NCBI GenBank assembly: GCA_965228785.1
Contig: CBDDIF010000001.1
Coordinates: 1,054,001-1,118,000 of the forward strand
Direction: 5' to 3'
Length of the DNA stretch: 64,000 bases
Origin: Hoeflea_A sp965228785
GTDB lineage: Bacteria; Pseudomonadota; Alphaproteobacteria; Rhizobiales; Rhizobiaceae
In this document: positions 8,731-17,645 of the stretch, one piece after another
Position numbering within the stretch: position 1 is the stretch's first letter
Layout: every line of letters starts with the position of its first letter
Translations under genes and position numbers: made by a program
The notes under the pieces: model-generated
The model's database searches: none
What the model saw: only the letters and a program-made list of their open reading frames with translations
What the model was told of the DNA's origin: nothing

Positions 8731-9744
8731 ATGAACCGGATCAATCGACGCAAGACATTGGGACTGATCGGCGCTGCTGCAGCTGCACCGATACTTGCCC
8801 GGCCGGCCCTGGCCAACACCAAGATAACGGTCGGCGCCCTTCGCTTCACCAGCCACTCCGCCAGTTTCGTGGCGCTGGAGCGGGGCTATTTTGCCGATGC
8901 CGGGCTTGATGTTGAGTTCAAGTTCTTCCAGGCGGCCCAGCCTATGGCCGTTGCGATTGCCTCCGGCGATGCCGACTACGCGGTTACCGCAATCTCGGGC
9001 GGGCTGATCTCACTGGCCGACAAGGGAGCCACGAAAGTGATCGGCGGCGCGCTCAGCGAGGAGAAGGGCATCGACGGCCAGAAGATCCTCGCATCCGATG
9101 CCGCCTTCAAGGCGGGACTGACCGATCCATCCAAGCTCGGCGGCAAAAGCTATGCCATGACCCAGGCCGGCTCGTCGTTTCACTACATGGGTTCCAAGAT
9201 CGCCGACACCGAGGGCGTGGACGTTACCTTCAAGCCGCTGCAGAAGGTCGGCGCCATCATCGGCGCAATCAAGTCCGGACAGGTGGATGCCTGGTCGATC
9301 GTGCCGCATATCGCCAAGCCGCTGGCCGGCTCCGGCGCGGTGCACATCATCGGCAACGTCGCCGATTATGTTCCGGACTACCAGGTGACCACAGTCTTCA
9401 CCTCGGCCGACAATGCGGCGAACGAGCGGGCCAAGACGGAAGCTTTCCTGGCGGCGTTCGCCAAGGGCGCCGACGATTTCAACGCCGCGCTGGTCGATCG
9501 CAGCGCCGGCGACGATGCGGCCGAAGACATGGTCAAGCTGGTGCACAAATATGTCTACACCGACCGGCCCTTTGAAAAGGCCAAGCCGAGCATCGTCAAC
9601 GGCGCGATGCGCATCAACAAGGGTGCAGCGCTCAATGCCGCTTCGGTTCAGGATCAGCTCGACTGGTTCAAGAAGGAACAGCTGGTCAAGGACCATGTGA
9701 CGTTCGAGACGCTGGTCGATCCGTCCTACGTGGGTTCCATGTAA
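8731..9744 (+). CDS. ABC transporter substrate-binding protein, NMT1/THI5 (SsuA/TauA) type
   Basis: Periplasmic binding protein of 337 residues for an ABC importer of the sulfonate/nitrate/pyrimidine-precursor group. The ATG at 8731 is chosen over upstream in-frame codons because of a GGAGG five nt before it and because it yields a signal peptide with a twin-arginine-like start (NRRKTLGLIGAAAAAPI, cleaved after ALA), so export may be by Tat. The mature part begins KITVGALRFTSHSASFVALE and has the family pattern RGYFADAGLDVEFKFF and ASGDADYAVTAISGGLISLA. Followed after 6 nt by the ATPase gene. Ligand not predictable; the divergent cysteine synthase operon makes a sulfur compound possible (inference). 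Confidence 0.9.
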   Translation: MNRINRRKTLGLIGAAAAAPILARPALANTKITVGALRFTSHSASFVALERGYFADAGLDVEFKFFQAAQPMAVAIASGDADYAVTAISGGLISLADKGATKVIGGALSEEKGIDGQKILASDAAFKAGLTDPSKLGGKSYAMTQAGSSFHYMGSKIADTEGVDVTFKPLQKVGAIIGAIKSGQVDAWSIVPHIAKPLAGSGAVHIIGNVADYVPDYQVTTVFTSADNAANERAKTEAFLAAFAKGADDFNAALVDRSAGDDAAEDMVKLVHKYVYTDRPFEKAKPSIVNGAMRINKGAALNAASVQDQLDWFKKEQLVKDHVTFETLVDPSYVGSM

Positions 9745-9750
9745 CACGGC

Positions 9751-10518
9751 ATGGAACTGCGCCTCGATCACGTCGGTCATTCCTATGACCGGCTCGAAGT
9801 GCTGCGCGACATCAGCCTCGACATTCCGGCCGGGCGGATCGTCTGTATCGTCGGACCGTCCGGCTGCGGCAAGTCGACCCTGTTGCGCCTGCTCGGCGGC
9901 CTGGAAAGGCCGTCCAGTGGGCAGGTTATGGAAATCGGCGAACCGCCGGCCGGCAGCCTCAACCCGCTAACCTTCGTCTTCCAGGACTTCGCGCTGCTGC
10001 CATGGCGCAGTGTCGAGGGCAATGTCAGCCTGGTGCTGGAAGATCACAATCTTTCCGCCGACCGAAGCGAAGCGATCATCTCCGACGTGCTGCAACGCAC
10101 CAAACTGAGCGATTTTCGCCAGGCCCTGCCCAAGCAACTGTCCGGCGGCATGAAACAGCGGGTGGCGATTGCCCGGGCGCTTGCCGTCGATCCGGCCGTT
10201 CTCCTGCTCGACGAGCCGCTGTCTGCGCTTGACGCCCAGACGCGCGAGCTGCTGATGGACGATCTCGTTGATCTGTGGACGCGGCAGCCCTTCACCGCGG
10301 TCTATGTCACCCACAATCTGCAGGAGGCGGTGCGGCTCGGCCATCGCATCGTCGTGCTGTCACGCCGTCCCGGCATGATCCGCGAGATCGTCGAAATTGA
10401 TCAGCCGCTCGATGAGCGGGGCCAGGGCGATCCGGTTCTGGAACGTCACCAGCAAGCGCTATGGACTCTGATGCGCGAGGAGGCAAAGGCGGCCGACCTG
10501 GAACTGATCGATGGCTGA
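9751..10518 (+). CDS. ABC transporter ATP-binding protein (SsuB/TauB type)
   Basis: ATPase of the importer, on the cytoplasmic side of the membrane; 255 residues. Walker A GPSGCGKSTLL (about 35-45), Q-loop VFQDFALLPW, signature LSGGMKQRVAIARAL, Walker B VLLLDEPLSALD, and H-loop YVTHNLQEAV are all intact. The DFALLPWRSVEGN Q-loop context and short length are typical of the nitrate/sulfonate/taurine group. Its stop overlaps the permease start by 8 bp, so the three genes form one transcript. Confidence 0.95.
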   Translation: MELRLDHVGHSYDRLEVLRDISLDIPAGRIVCIVGPSGCGKSTLLRLLGGLERPSSGQVMEIGEPPAGSLNPLTFVFQDFALLPWRSVEGNVSLVLEDHNLSADRSEAIISDVLQRTKLSDFRQALPKQLSGGMKQRVAIARALAVDPAVLLLDEPLSALDAQTRELLMDDLVDLWTRQPFTAVYVTHNLQEAVRLGHRIVVLSRRPGMIREIVEIDQPLDERGQGDPVLERHQQALWTLMREEAKAADLELIDG

Positions 10519-11335
10519 GATCACCGACAGGGCGGGCACGGCGCCGCAACCGCAGCGAACCGTGCCGTTTCGCGGCGGCGGGTTCACGACGCGCTCCATC
10601 CGCTGGATCGGTGTCGTCGTCTTCGTGCTGCTGATCGGGCTAATCGAATGGGGAACCCGCACCGGCTTCATCACGGCGCTCACCATGCCGAAGCCAAGCG
10701 ACGTCCTGAATACGTTCGTCGAGCTTTGGAACAGCGGCCTCTTGTGGAAGCACCTGATCCCGTCGCTCACACGCCTGATCGTCGGTGCCCTGCTGGGCGT
10801 GGTCACCGGTATAGCCGCGGGCATTGCCATCGGGCTGTTTTCCTACGTCCGCGCCGGACTGGTGCCGCTGGTCGCGGCGATCTTTCCGATTCCAAAAATC
10901 GCGCTCCTGCCGCTCTTCGTCATCTGGTTTGGCATCGACGAAGGCTCCAAATACGCGCTGATCGCGCTCGGCACCTTCACGCCGACCGTCGTTGCCACCT
11001 ACGGTGCCGTCGACAATGTCGATCGCACCCTGATCCGCATGGCGCAGAGTTTCGGCCTCTCCTGGCGTTCGATTGTTGGCAAGATTGTGCTGCCGGGCGC
11101 CATGCCTGGCATCCTCTCGGGCCTGCGAGTGAGCCTGGCCATTGCCATCATTCTGCTGGTGGCGGCGGAAATGCTGGGCGCCGAACACGGCGTCGGCGCC
11201 TATATTCTCGAAGCCGGGTCGCTCTACGACCTGGAACGCCTGTTCGCCGGCGTGGTGATGCTGTCGGTCCTCGGCGTCATTGTCAGTGCGCTGATCGGCG
11301 TGCTGGAACGGCGGCTGTTGCGGTGGCGGGTGTAA
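10511..11335 (+). CDS. ABC transporter permease (SsuC/TauC type)
   Basis: Inner-membrane subunit of 274 residues, with about six hydrophobic segments (for example WIGVVVFVLLIGLIEW near 35, LIVGALLGVVTGIAAGIAIG near 93, VSLAIAIILLVAAEML near 215 and the last near 250). The EAA loop that docks to the ATPase is visible as RMAQSFGLSWRSIVGKIVLPGAMPGILSGLR, shorter in part than the classic EAA-G pattern but in place. Last gene of the importer operon; the next gene starts more than 150 nt later. Confidence 0.94.
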   Translation: MAEITDRAGTAPQPQRTVPFRGGGFTTRSIRWIGVVVFVLLIGLIEWGTRTGFITALTMPKPSDVLNTFVELWNSGLLWKHLIPSLTRLIVGALLGVVTGIAAGIAIGLFSYVRAGLVPLVAAIFPIPKIALLPLFVIWFGIDEGSKYALIALGTFTPTVVATYGAVDNVDRTLIRMAQSFGLSWRSIVGKIVLPGAMPGILSGLRVSLAIAIILLVAAEMLGAEHGVGAYILEAGSLYDLERLFAGVVMLSVLGVIVSALIGVLERRLLRWRV

Positions 11336-11493
11336 CAAATTTCATTTTCGCATAGATAGGTTTGACCATCAGGTACGACTTCGCAGATGCCACCGCGCGT
11401 GGGATCTCGCGGAATGACCGAGACTTGGTTGCTTCTGTTGGAACTGATAGTCAGGTATGGTCAATAAAACTCCAGGTTGTCCCGAGGCGATCA

Positions 11494-11835
11494 ATGCGGG
11501 TAATTCCAATCAGCCTTTTCATGGTTGTTGCGTTCCTGACGGCGACAACTCCGATACAGGCAAAGTCAAAACTTGAGCAGGCCCTGGAGTTTGCCAGTCT
11601 GTTTGGCTTTGTCTCCGGCACGGCCAACAAATGCCCCAACCTGACACTTGCGAAAATACCGAAGGTCAGGGAAGCAATCCGCGTTTATTGGCGATCCGAT
11701 ACCCCAGCAGTCCGGAAAAAGTTTCATGAGTCTCGGCGGATCGCGATCGCGGGTGTTCGAAAAGACAAGAAGAAGACCTGCGACTTCATGGCTAAAACAA
11801 TGCCGTGGATGTTCGAGGAAACACGCGACAGGTAG
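11494..11835 (+). CDS. Small secreted protein of unknown function
   Basis: I do not recognise this protein. From the ATG at 11494 (GAGG six nt upstream) it has 113 residues: a signal peptide (MRVIPISLFMVVAFLTATTP, cleavage likely after IQA) and a basic mature part of about 90 residues with two cysteines (NKCPNL and KTCDFM) that could form one disulfide in the periplasm. The reading frame is open further upstream, but no ribosome site supports a longer form. Codon third positions are less G/C-rich than in the ABC operon before it, and it marks the start of an accessory stretch. A real gene seems likely, though not certain. Confidence 0.55.
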   Translation: MRVIPISLFMVVAFLTATTPIQAKSKLEQALEFASLFGFVSGTANKCPNLTLAKIPKVREAIRVYWRSDTPAVRKKFHESRRIAIAGVRKDKKKTCDFMAKTMPWMFEETRDR

Positions 11836-11908
11836 AAGCGGTGAATGGTCGAAGCAGACATCTCACACCATTGAGCAAGCGGTTCACACCTCACTCAAAC
11901 ACCTATTG

Positions 11909-13132
11909 TCAGGGATCCTCACCAAACAGGTATAGTTTTTCGCCCTTGAGAATGGATTTGGTCCAGGCGTCAAAATCTGCCGGAGTCATGCTTGCCCAGT
12001 CGGGTGTGTTGGTTACCTGCGCCTGCCCGATCCGCCTTCCGATATCGCTGATTGTTTTGGCCTTGCCGCAGCGTTCTGCATCGTAGCGCGAAAGAAGCTC
12101 CGGTAAGCCACTGACCTTTTCGGCAAGAGTTTCAATAGCCAGCGCGTCTTCCAATGCCTTGGTTGCACCGCTCGCGGTATGGGGCCGGCTCAGGGTTCCG
12201 GCATCCCCCATCAGAAGGGTGCGGTTGCCAATATAGGTATCGACTATGCTGTCATAGATAGGCTGGATCGAAACTTCTCCGCGTCTAGAATGGGCGATTA
12301 AAGCGGCAATGGCGGGCGGAAAATGGGACGCAAGCAAAGACTGAAGATCATCAAAAACCTCGGGTGTCACTGAACCCGGGGGTTCTGACTCGATACCGTT
12401 CAGCTTAAGCGTCCGCGGGCACGGTGCGTAAACTCCCCAGTTTACCCGTCGGCTGCCAAGGGCGTTCTCATCCTCGAACTCGGGGATCATATAGATCAAA
12501 CTGTGCCCGCCTGGAAACGGAACAATCACCCGCGCTGCTTCGCGTTCAAGAGTTTCGATCAAACTCCTGTCGCCGAGTTCGGCTTCCGGGTAGTTGCCGC
12601 GCCAGAGGATGTAATCGGCAAAAACCGGCTCAGCTTCCGGGTGCAGCTTTTTGCGGATGGTCGAGTGATAGCCGTCGGCGCCGACAAGCAGGTCGAATTC
12701 CCGTTCAGTGCCATCGGCGAAGCGCACGAAAACCGTGTCCTCGGTTTCAACAAAGGTATCGAGGGTCTTGCCTTCGTGATAGATGTCGTCGGGCACAAGG
12801 GATCTGAGTGCGGCCCAGAGGTTGCCCCAATTGTTGGCGTTTGTCAGGCTTGGCTGGGTCCAAAGCCGGCGGCCAAGCCTTGAGCCGTCTGGAAACTGCC
12901 ACCATCGCGTCTTCGATTCACAATACACGTAATCGCGCGGCAGATATCCTCTGGTTACCAGCTCAGCACGCAATGGCGCTGGAATGTCGATGCCCGAGCC
13001 CCGGTCTTTCAGGCCGTGGGATGAGCGTTCAAACACCTCGACCTCGCAGCCGCTGCGCAGAAAGGCGCAGGCTGCTGCACAGCCGGAAATGCTGCCTCCG
13101 ATAATCCCAACTTTCAGACCTTTGATCGACAT
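11909..13132 (-). CDS. FAD-dependent monooxygenase (aromatic hydroxylase type)
   Basis: Flavoprotein of 407 residues from the ATG at 13132, chosen because the Rossmann strand begins right after it (KVGIIGGSISGCAAACAFL, a GxGxxG-like dinucleotide site at residues 7-25). Further motifs: FERS acid end of the beta-alpha-beta fold, the group A DG motif LLVGADGYHSTIRKKL near 150-165, and the second FAD motif LLMGDAGTLSRPHTASGATK near 305-324. ILWRGNYPEAEL and the general layout resemble 2,6-dihydroxypyridine 3-hydroxylase and related single-component ring hydroxylases, so an N-heterocycle or phenol substrate is plausible, but that is a family-level guess. It stands alone, without a matching reductase or ring-cleavage gene nearby. 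Confidence 0.88.
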   Translation of the reverse strand: MSIKGLKVGIIGGSISGCAAACAFLRSGCEVEVFERSSHGLKDRGSGIDIPAPLRAELVTRGYLPRDYVYCESKTRWWQFPDGSRLGRRLWTQPSLTNANNWGNLWAALRSLVPDDIYHEGKTLDTFVETEDTVFVRFADGTEREFDLLVGADGYHSTIRKKLHPEAEPVFADYILWRGNYPEAELGDRSLIETLEREAARVIVPFPGGHSLIYMIPEFEDENALGSRRVNWGVYAPCPRTLKLNGIESEPPGSVTPEVFDDLQSLLASHFPPAIAALIAHSRRGEVSIQPIYDSIVDTYIGNRTLLMGDAGTLSRPHTASGATKALEDALAIETLAEKVSGLPELLSRYDAERCGKAKTISDIGRRIGQAQVTNTPDWASMTPADFDAWTKSILKGEKLYLFGEDP

Positions 13133-13388
13133 GACATTGTTGCCTGAAGCTTGCGACAAAATGGGACCCAGCGGACTTGGATCATAGATGTCACAGCACA
13201 GGTAAAGGAAGTACGTGAATTTCCTGTTCGCCAGTCGAATTCCGCAGAAGATAACGAAGTCCGGATCACGCCAATCCGACAACCGGATAGAGAGAAGGTG
13301 TCAGATTTTTGGGTGCCCCTTCAACTGCGGCGACACTTCAGGAGGGTACTACTGTGACCTCGTATTTAGGTCCTGATACCGGCCATAC
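13133..13388. other. Intergenic region with no recognised gene
   Basis: A 256-bp stretch upstream of the monooxygenase and downstream of a gene remnant. Open frames here lack a ribosome site and a coding-like third-position pattern. No clear promoter, repeat or terminator seen. Confidence 0.5.
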
Positions 13389-13733
13389 TCAGTACCCGGT
13401 CATATCCTCCGGTTGGAACCCTTTGGCAGGTGTGGGTTTCGTGCCGAGGATGTTCTTCAGGATGTCGTTCATGGTTTTGCGGTCGTTGTCGAAACCACCG
13501 TGGGTATCACTGTCGGTGATCGCGGGAGCGCGGCCGGCACAGTGGATCTTGTGCCCCGCTTTGGCGGGCACTTGCTTCTTGAATTTTTCCATGCCGAGAA
13601 GCGGCATCCTTTTCTTGTCTTCGAATGAATTGGAAACAATGTAGAGGAGCGATTTCTGATAGGGCTCCACGCTGTCGTCCTGCTCACGTTGATCGATGAG
13701 GTCATACTGCCAGAGTTTGGCGATGCCGCTTGC
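13389..13733 (-). pseudogene. Probable C-terminal remnant of a lost gene
   Basis: This frame reads like real protein for about 114 residues (ASGIAKLWQYDLIDQ, SLLYIVSNSFED, MPLLGMEKFKK, DTHGGFDNDRKTMNDILKNI) and ends at a TGA at 13389-13391, but it has no start codon with a ribosome site and runs into the C-terminus of the amidohydrolase gene upstream. Helix-like composition and codon choice support former coding function. I cannot name the parent family. The simplest reading is that a rearrangement removed the 5' part; a frameshift is the alternative. Confidence 0.45.
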
Positions 13734-13788
13734 CGCCCCGCTTTGCCGGTGGCGGGTGTAGGGAAATGCTTGCCGGGCGACGGTCGCT

Positions 13789-15717
13789 CTAATTGACACT
13801 TCGCCCAATGCGCGATTTTCCCAACAGTGGGTTCGAACTTGCGCCGTACGGCTCCATCCGCTGATGAACCGGACAGAAAAAGCCACCGGCAAATCGTTGT
13901 GCCAGTTGCCTGTTTGAAATCGACAGCGCGAAAAGACGGCGTTGCTCGGAAACTCCAATTTTGTGAAGCAAGCCTTTCTTAACGGTATTGTCGCCTGCCT
14001 TCCGAGGTTCTCCTTCAAATACGACGCCCCAGACCTTGATGTCTTTGAGATTGGAGGGCCCGACCGCATAAGGGTCCTGCTCCAGCACCGCGAAGTCGGC
14101 AATCTTGCCAGGACGAATTGACCCAATCCGGTCTTCCCAACGCAGCACCCATGCGGCGTCGATGGTGATGGCTCGCAGCGCCTGTTCGACGCTTACTTTT
14201 TGGGTCTCATGATTCTGATTGCCATTGATCGTGGTCCGATTGACGGCGGTCCACGCGAGCGTCAACGGGCTAAGCGGCCCCATGGGATTGTCGGAATGGA
14301 GCGCGAAGCGCATGTTTGCCCGAACCGCGGAGCCCAGTGGCACCATATTCTTTGCCCGGTCGCTTCCGAGCCAGATGTCACCGTAAATATCGGACAAAAT
14401 GTACTGGTAGTAGGGATTGGCAGATACCGAAATGCCAATTTCTTGCATACGCTGCAGTTGATCCTCTTTGGCGTACATAAAGTGTTCCAGCACGGTGCGA
14501 TGGCCGAAGCGCGGCTTTTTCTCCTGAAACTCGGCGATCATGTCGATGAGCGCCGCAGCGCTTTTATCGCCGTTTGTGTGTGCGTGAATTTGATAGCCGG
14601 CGTTCCAGAATACTTCCGCATACTCCTGAGTGGTTTTCAGAGGCATCATCCAGACGCCCTCATGTCCGTCGATGTAACCCGGAAAGTCCATCTGACCGAG
14701 GCCGGAGAACGCCGCGCCATCCATGAAGATCTTGAAATGATTGTCGAATAGCACGTTTTTGGTGCTGTTCGCAGTCCATTCTTCAACCGTTTTCAGAGCA
14801 TCCTCAGGGGATGCATTGATTTTTGCAAAATAGGTTACCTGGGGCGTCAGGATGACTCTTGAAGGAGCGCGCGTTTCTTCCATTGCCGTGCGGACGAGAT
14901 TTGTTTCCGCCACCGGATCACCGAGCACACCAATACCCATGTCCAGAGCGGTCGTAACGCCGCCATCGTGTAACATGGAAACGAAGTTTCTCATGCCTTG
15001 CGCATAGCGATCCGGCGCAAAAATGATGTGCGCCATTTTTTCGACGAGTATTTCCGCACCGAGTTCCCAGAAGTGACCCATTGCATAGTCGATTTCATGG
15101 TGCCCCTTCACCTCATCTTCTTCGATGGCGAGAAGCTCGAGAGCGGACGAATTCAAAATGAGTTCGTGAAATGAGCGGTGCCAGAGAATGACTGCCTTGT
15201 CCGGGAACAGCTTGTCCAGTTCCGGGCGAAAAACCTGGCCATGCCAGAGCTGGTGATAGCCCCATGCGACAAACGGAACGTTCGGGTTGTGGTCAGGGTC
15301 GGCAAAATGTTCCGCCACAAGGTCCTTGAGCCTGGCGACGTAATCCTCGGGGGTTGTTGCACCGGGGAATTCGCCAGTTGGCAGCGACCAGTCGTCAGGC
15401 GCCAGATAAGCAAATTGGGTCAAAACCGCTGGAAGTGACGGATGAATATGAGGGTCGATGAAACCCGGCAGCAGAACTTTGTCTTCAAAGCGCGTGTCGA
15501 TTGTCGCACCCCTGGCGTCAATCCAGGGTTTCAGGGTCTCCATCGAACCAACCGATACAATGCGGCCATCAGCGACGGCCACCGCAGTTGCCTCTGGGAC
15601 CGAAGCATCCATCGTAATGATCTTCTTCGCCGTAAAGACGGTTACCGGCCCCTCTTGGGACAATGCGGGTTGAGGAGCGAATAGGAGGGCCAACGCGGCA
15701 ATCAGTGCATGTTTCAA
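13789..15717 (-). CDS. Secreted amidohydrolase, YtcJ-like (amidohydrolase 3 family)
   Basis: Metal-dependent hydrolase of 642 residues with a signal peptide (MKHALIAALALLFAPQPALS), so it acts in the periplasm. Landmarks: AKKIITMDASVPEATAVAVA start of the composite domain, metal motif LLPGFIDPHIHP near residue 85-96, a second histidine cluster YQIHAHTNGD near 400, HRTVLEHF near 425, ALHSDNPMGP near 490, and the terminal strand GSIRPGKIADFAVLEQDP. The homologous part seems to finish near EGEPRKAG; the last 65 or so residues do not look like the family and run toward the gene remnant, so the native stop may have been lost in a rearrangement (inference). YtcJ relatives cleave N-acyl or amide compounds; substrate unknown. 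Confidence 0.85.
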   Translation of the reverse strand: MKHALIAALALLFAPQPALSQEGPVTVFTAKKIITMDASVPEATAVAVADGRIVSVGSMETLKPWIDARGATIDTRFEDKVLLPGFIDPHIHPSLPAVLTQFAYLAPDDWSLPTGEFPGATTPEDYVARLKDLVAEHFADPDHNPNVPFVAWGYHQLWHGQVFRPELDKLFPDKAVILWHRSFHELILNSSALELLAIEEDEVKGHHEIDYAMGHFWELGAEILVEKMAHIIFAPDRYAQGMRNFVSMLHDGGVTTALDMGIGVLGDPVAETNLVRTAMEETRAPSRVILTPQVTYFAKINASPEDALKTVEEWTANSTKNVLFDNHFKIFMDGAAFSGLGQMDFPGYIDGHEGVWMMPLKTTQEYAEVFWNAGYQIHAHTNGDKSAAALIDMIAEFQEKKPRFGHRTVLEHFMYAKEDQLQRMQEIGISVSANPYYQYILSDIYGDIWLGSDRAKNMVPLGSAVRANMRFALHSDNPMGPLSPLTLAWTAVNRTTINGNQNHETQKVSVEQALRAITIDAAWVLRWEDRIGSIRPGKIADFAVLEQDPYAVGPSNLKDIKVWGVVFEGEPRKAGDNTVKKGLLHKIGVSEQRRLFALSISNRQLAQRFAGGFFCPVHQRMEPYGASSNPLLGKSRIGRSVN

Positions 15718-15836
15718 TGATATGCTCCAGATCTTGAACTGCCCACTGGGAGAGCGTAACGGGACCCATCTGGTTCTGCAACAATGGCGTAACCAGGCTG
15801 TATATGCGCTCCGGATGATCCGCTAGTCTAGAGCGG

Positions 15837-17354
15837 CTATTCGGTCGCCATTTCGCCGAACAGAAACTCCTCCGGATCCTCGACTTCCTCAAGTTTACGG
15901 TTTCTGATCCACCAGAAGCGGCTGCCGACGTTTCGCAGAAAACTGCGGTCATGACTCACGAGCAAGCATGAGGCTCCCCGGGTGTTCAACTCGGACTCCA
16001 GAGCCTCCTGTCCTTCAATGTCCAGATGGTTTGTTGGCTCGTCGAGCAGATAGAAGTTCGGAGCCTTGAGGCGCAGGATCAGCATGGCCAACCTGGCTCT
16101 TTGCCCGCCCGAAAGGGCGTCGATACGGGTATCTTGCATCTGAAAATTGACGCCTGCACCGGCCAAAACTCCGCGGGCACGCTGATCTCCGATGTCGAAC
16201 TGGGAGCTGACCAACCCCAGTGGAGTATCAGCACCGGCCAAAATGCCCAGATGCTGATCGGAATAGGCCGGTACGACTGAGGGCGCACACTTCACCTGGT
16301 CTTCCTCACCCGACAATGCACGGTGAATCATCTCGGTGAGTAGGGTCTTGCCGGTACCGTTCGACCCCAGCAGAACGATGCGGTCGCCCCGCTGGATCCA
16401 TTTCCGACCCGTCTCGTATAGCAGCCGGCCGTCCGGAGTTTTCACGGTTACATTGTCGAGGGTGATCAGGGCCTTGGCATGGGTGCCGCTGTTGGAGAGC
16501 CTGATGTCTCCCGCCGACTGTTCCCGATGTGCGGGTTTGGCCATCGCCTCCAGTCTGTTGGCACGTTCCTTCAACTGTTTGGTCTTGTTGAGCAACAGGT
16601 CGGAGCCGGAGTTTACTCCGACGTTTTTCAGCTTTGCAGCCTGGCGGTGCAACTGCCGAGCCTTGTTCAGGTCATTGACCTGGCGGCGCTCGTCAGCCGC
16701 ATCCGCATCATCAAGCGCTGCGCGGGCCGCTGTAAACGGCAACTGAAACATTCGTGAATTTTCAGGCCTCAGGAACAGAGTTCGATTGGTAGTGGCGTCC
16801 AGGAATGCGCGGTCGTGGGACGTGATCACAACAGGAACGTCTCGTGGCAGCGCGGTCAGCCATTGCTCAAGCAATGCGATGCGGTTCAAGTCCAGATGGT
16901 TGGTTGGCTCGTCGAGCAACAGCAGGTCCGGAGCCTTGATCCAGGCCTGCGCCAGCATTGCCGTGCGCTGCCATCCACCGCTGAGTTCTCCCAGCGGCCT
17001 GTGCTGCAACTCATAAGGCACCCGCAGGTCATTCAAAACCACGTCCACGCGCCAGTTTTCATACTCGACCTGGTCCGCGGACAGAGCTGTGGATACCCAA
17101 TCATGGAGTGAATACGCCGCCGCCTCCGAGGGAATGGACTGCTTCACATGGCCGATGCGCAAACCGCGTGCGCGCGTGATTTCGCCTGAGGTCTGATCAA
17201 GATCCCCGGCGAGACAGGCAAGAAGTGTCGACTTGCCGCGACCGTTTGCGGCAACGAGGCCTATGCGGTCGGACTTGGATATTGTCAGGCTGAGATCGGA
17301 GAAGAGTGGATCGCCAAGGGTCACGCCCAAAGCATTGATATTGATGATAATCAT
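15837..17354 (-). CDS. ABC-F family ATP-binding protein
   Basis: Soluble tandem-ATPase of 505 residues without membrane segments, so not a transporter. First cassette: Walker A VAANGRGKSTLL (about 34-45), signature LSGGWQRTAML, Walker B LLLLDEPTNHLDL. An inter-domain linker rich in K, R and A (HRQAAKLKNVGVNSG, QLKERANRLEAM) follows, then the second cassette: GSNGTGKTLL, ALSGGQRARLAMLILR, NFYLLDEPTNHLDI and H-loop LLVSHDRSFL. ABC-F proteins act on the ribosome, as translation factors or as antibiotic-protection proteins. It has no C-terminal coiled coil of the Uup kind. The nearest upstream gene on the strand is the kinase-like gene 291 bp away; a self-protection role beside a peptide-modifying locus is possible but unproven. 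Confidence 0.92.
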   Translation of the reverse strand: MIIININALGVTLGDPLFSDLSLTISKSDRIGLVAANGRGKSTLLACLAGDLDQTSGEITRARGLRIGHVKQSIPSEAAAYSLHDWVSTALSADQVEYENWRVDVVLNDLRVPYELQHRPLGELSGGWQRTAMLAQAWIKAPDLLLLDEPTNHLDLNRIALLEQWLTALPRDVPVVITSHDRAFLDATTNRTLFLRPENSRMFQLPFTAARAALDDADAADERRQVNDLNKARQLHRQAAKLKNVGVNSGSDLLLNKTKQLKERANRLEAMAKPAHREQSAGDIRLSNSGTHAKALITLDNVTVKTPDGRLLYETGRKWIQRGDRIVLLGSNGTGKTLLTEMIHRALSGEEDQVKCAPSVVPAYSDQHLGILAGADTPLGLVSSQFDIGDQRARGVLAGAGVNFQMQDTRIDALSGGQRARLAMLILRLKAPNFYLLDEPTNHLDIEGQEALESELNTRGASCLLVSHDRSFLRNVGSRFWWIRNRKLEEVEDPEEFLFGEMATE

Positions 17355-17645
17355 TGGAATCTCGGGTCATAGAGGTATGGCCGCAATGCGGCTATGGGCA
17401 GACCGTCGATTACCGTGTTCTCGGGTCAGCCCTGCAAACGGATTCGCAGGGCAAAACGGGGACCATGCTGAAGTCGGCGGATGATACGCATGTTCAGCTG
17501 ATGCCCTCCCGTTGTCGTGTGTTGCGTTCAGGCCAATCTAGGAAACCGTGCCGGAATTTGCAATCCAATTGCCGCAACCGGTGACGCCGGTATCTGGCGT
17601 TTCGGCAGCGTCAGAGTTTGAAGACCTGGTTTCAGAACGGACCGA
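17355..17645. other. Intergenic region, nothing certain
   Basis: A 291-bp gap between the kinase-like gene and the ABC-F gene, both on the minus strand. The only structure noted is a short ACCGG/CCGGT inverted repeat near 17577-17592, without a T-run to make it a terminator. A promoter for the ABC-F gene is expected here, but I could not identify one. Confidence 0.4.
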
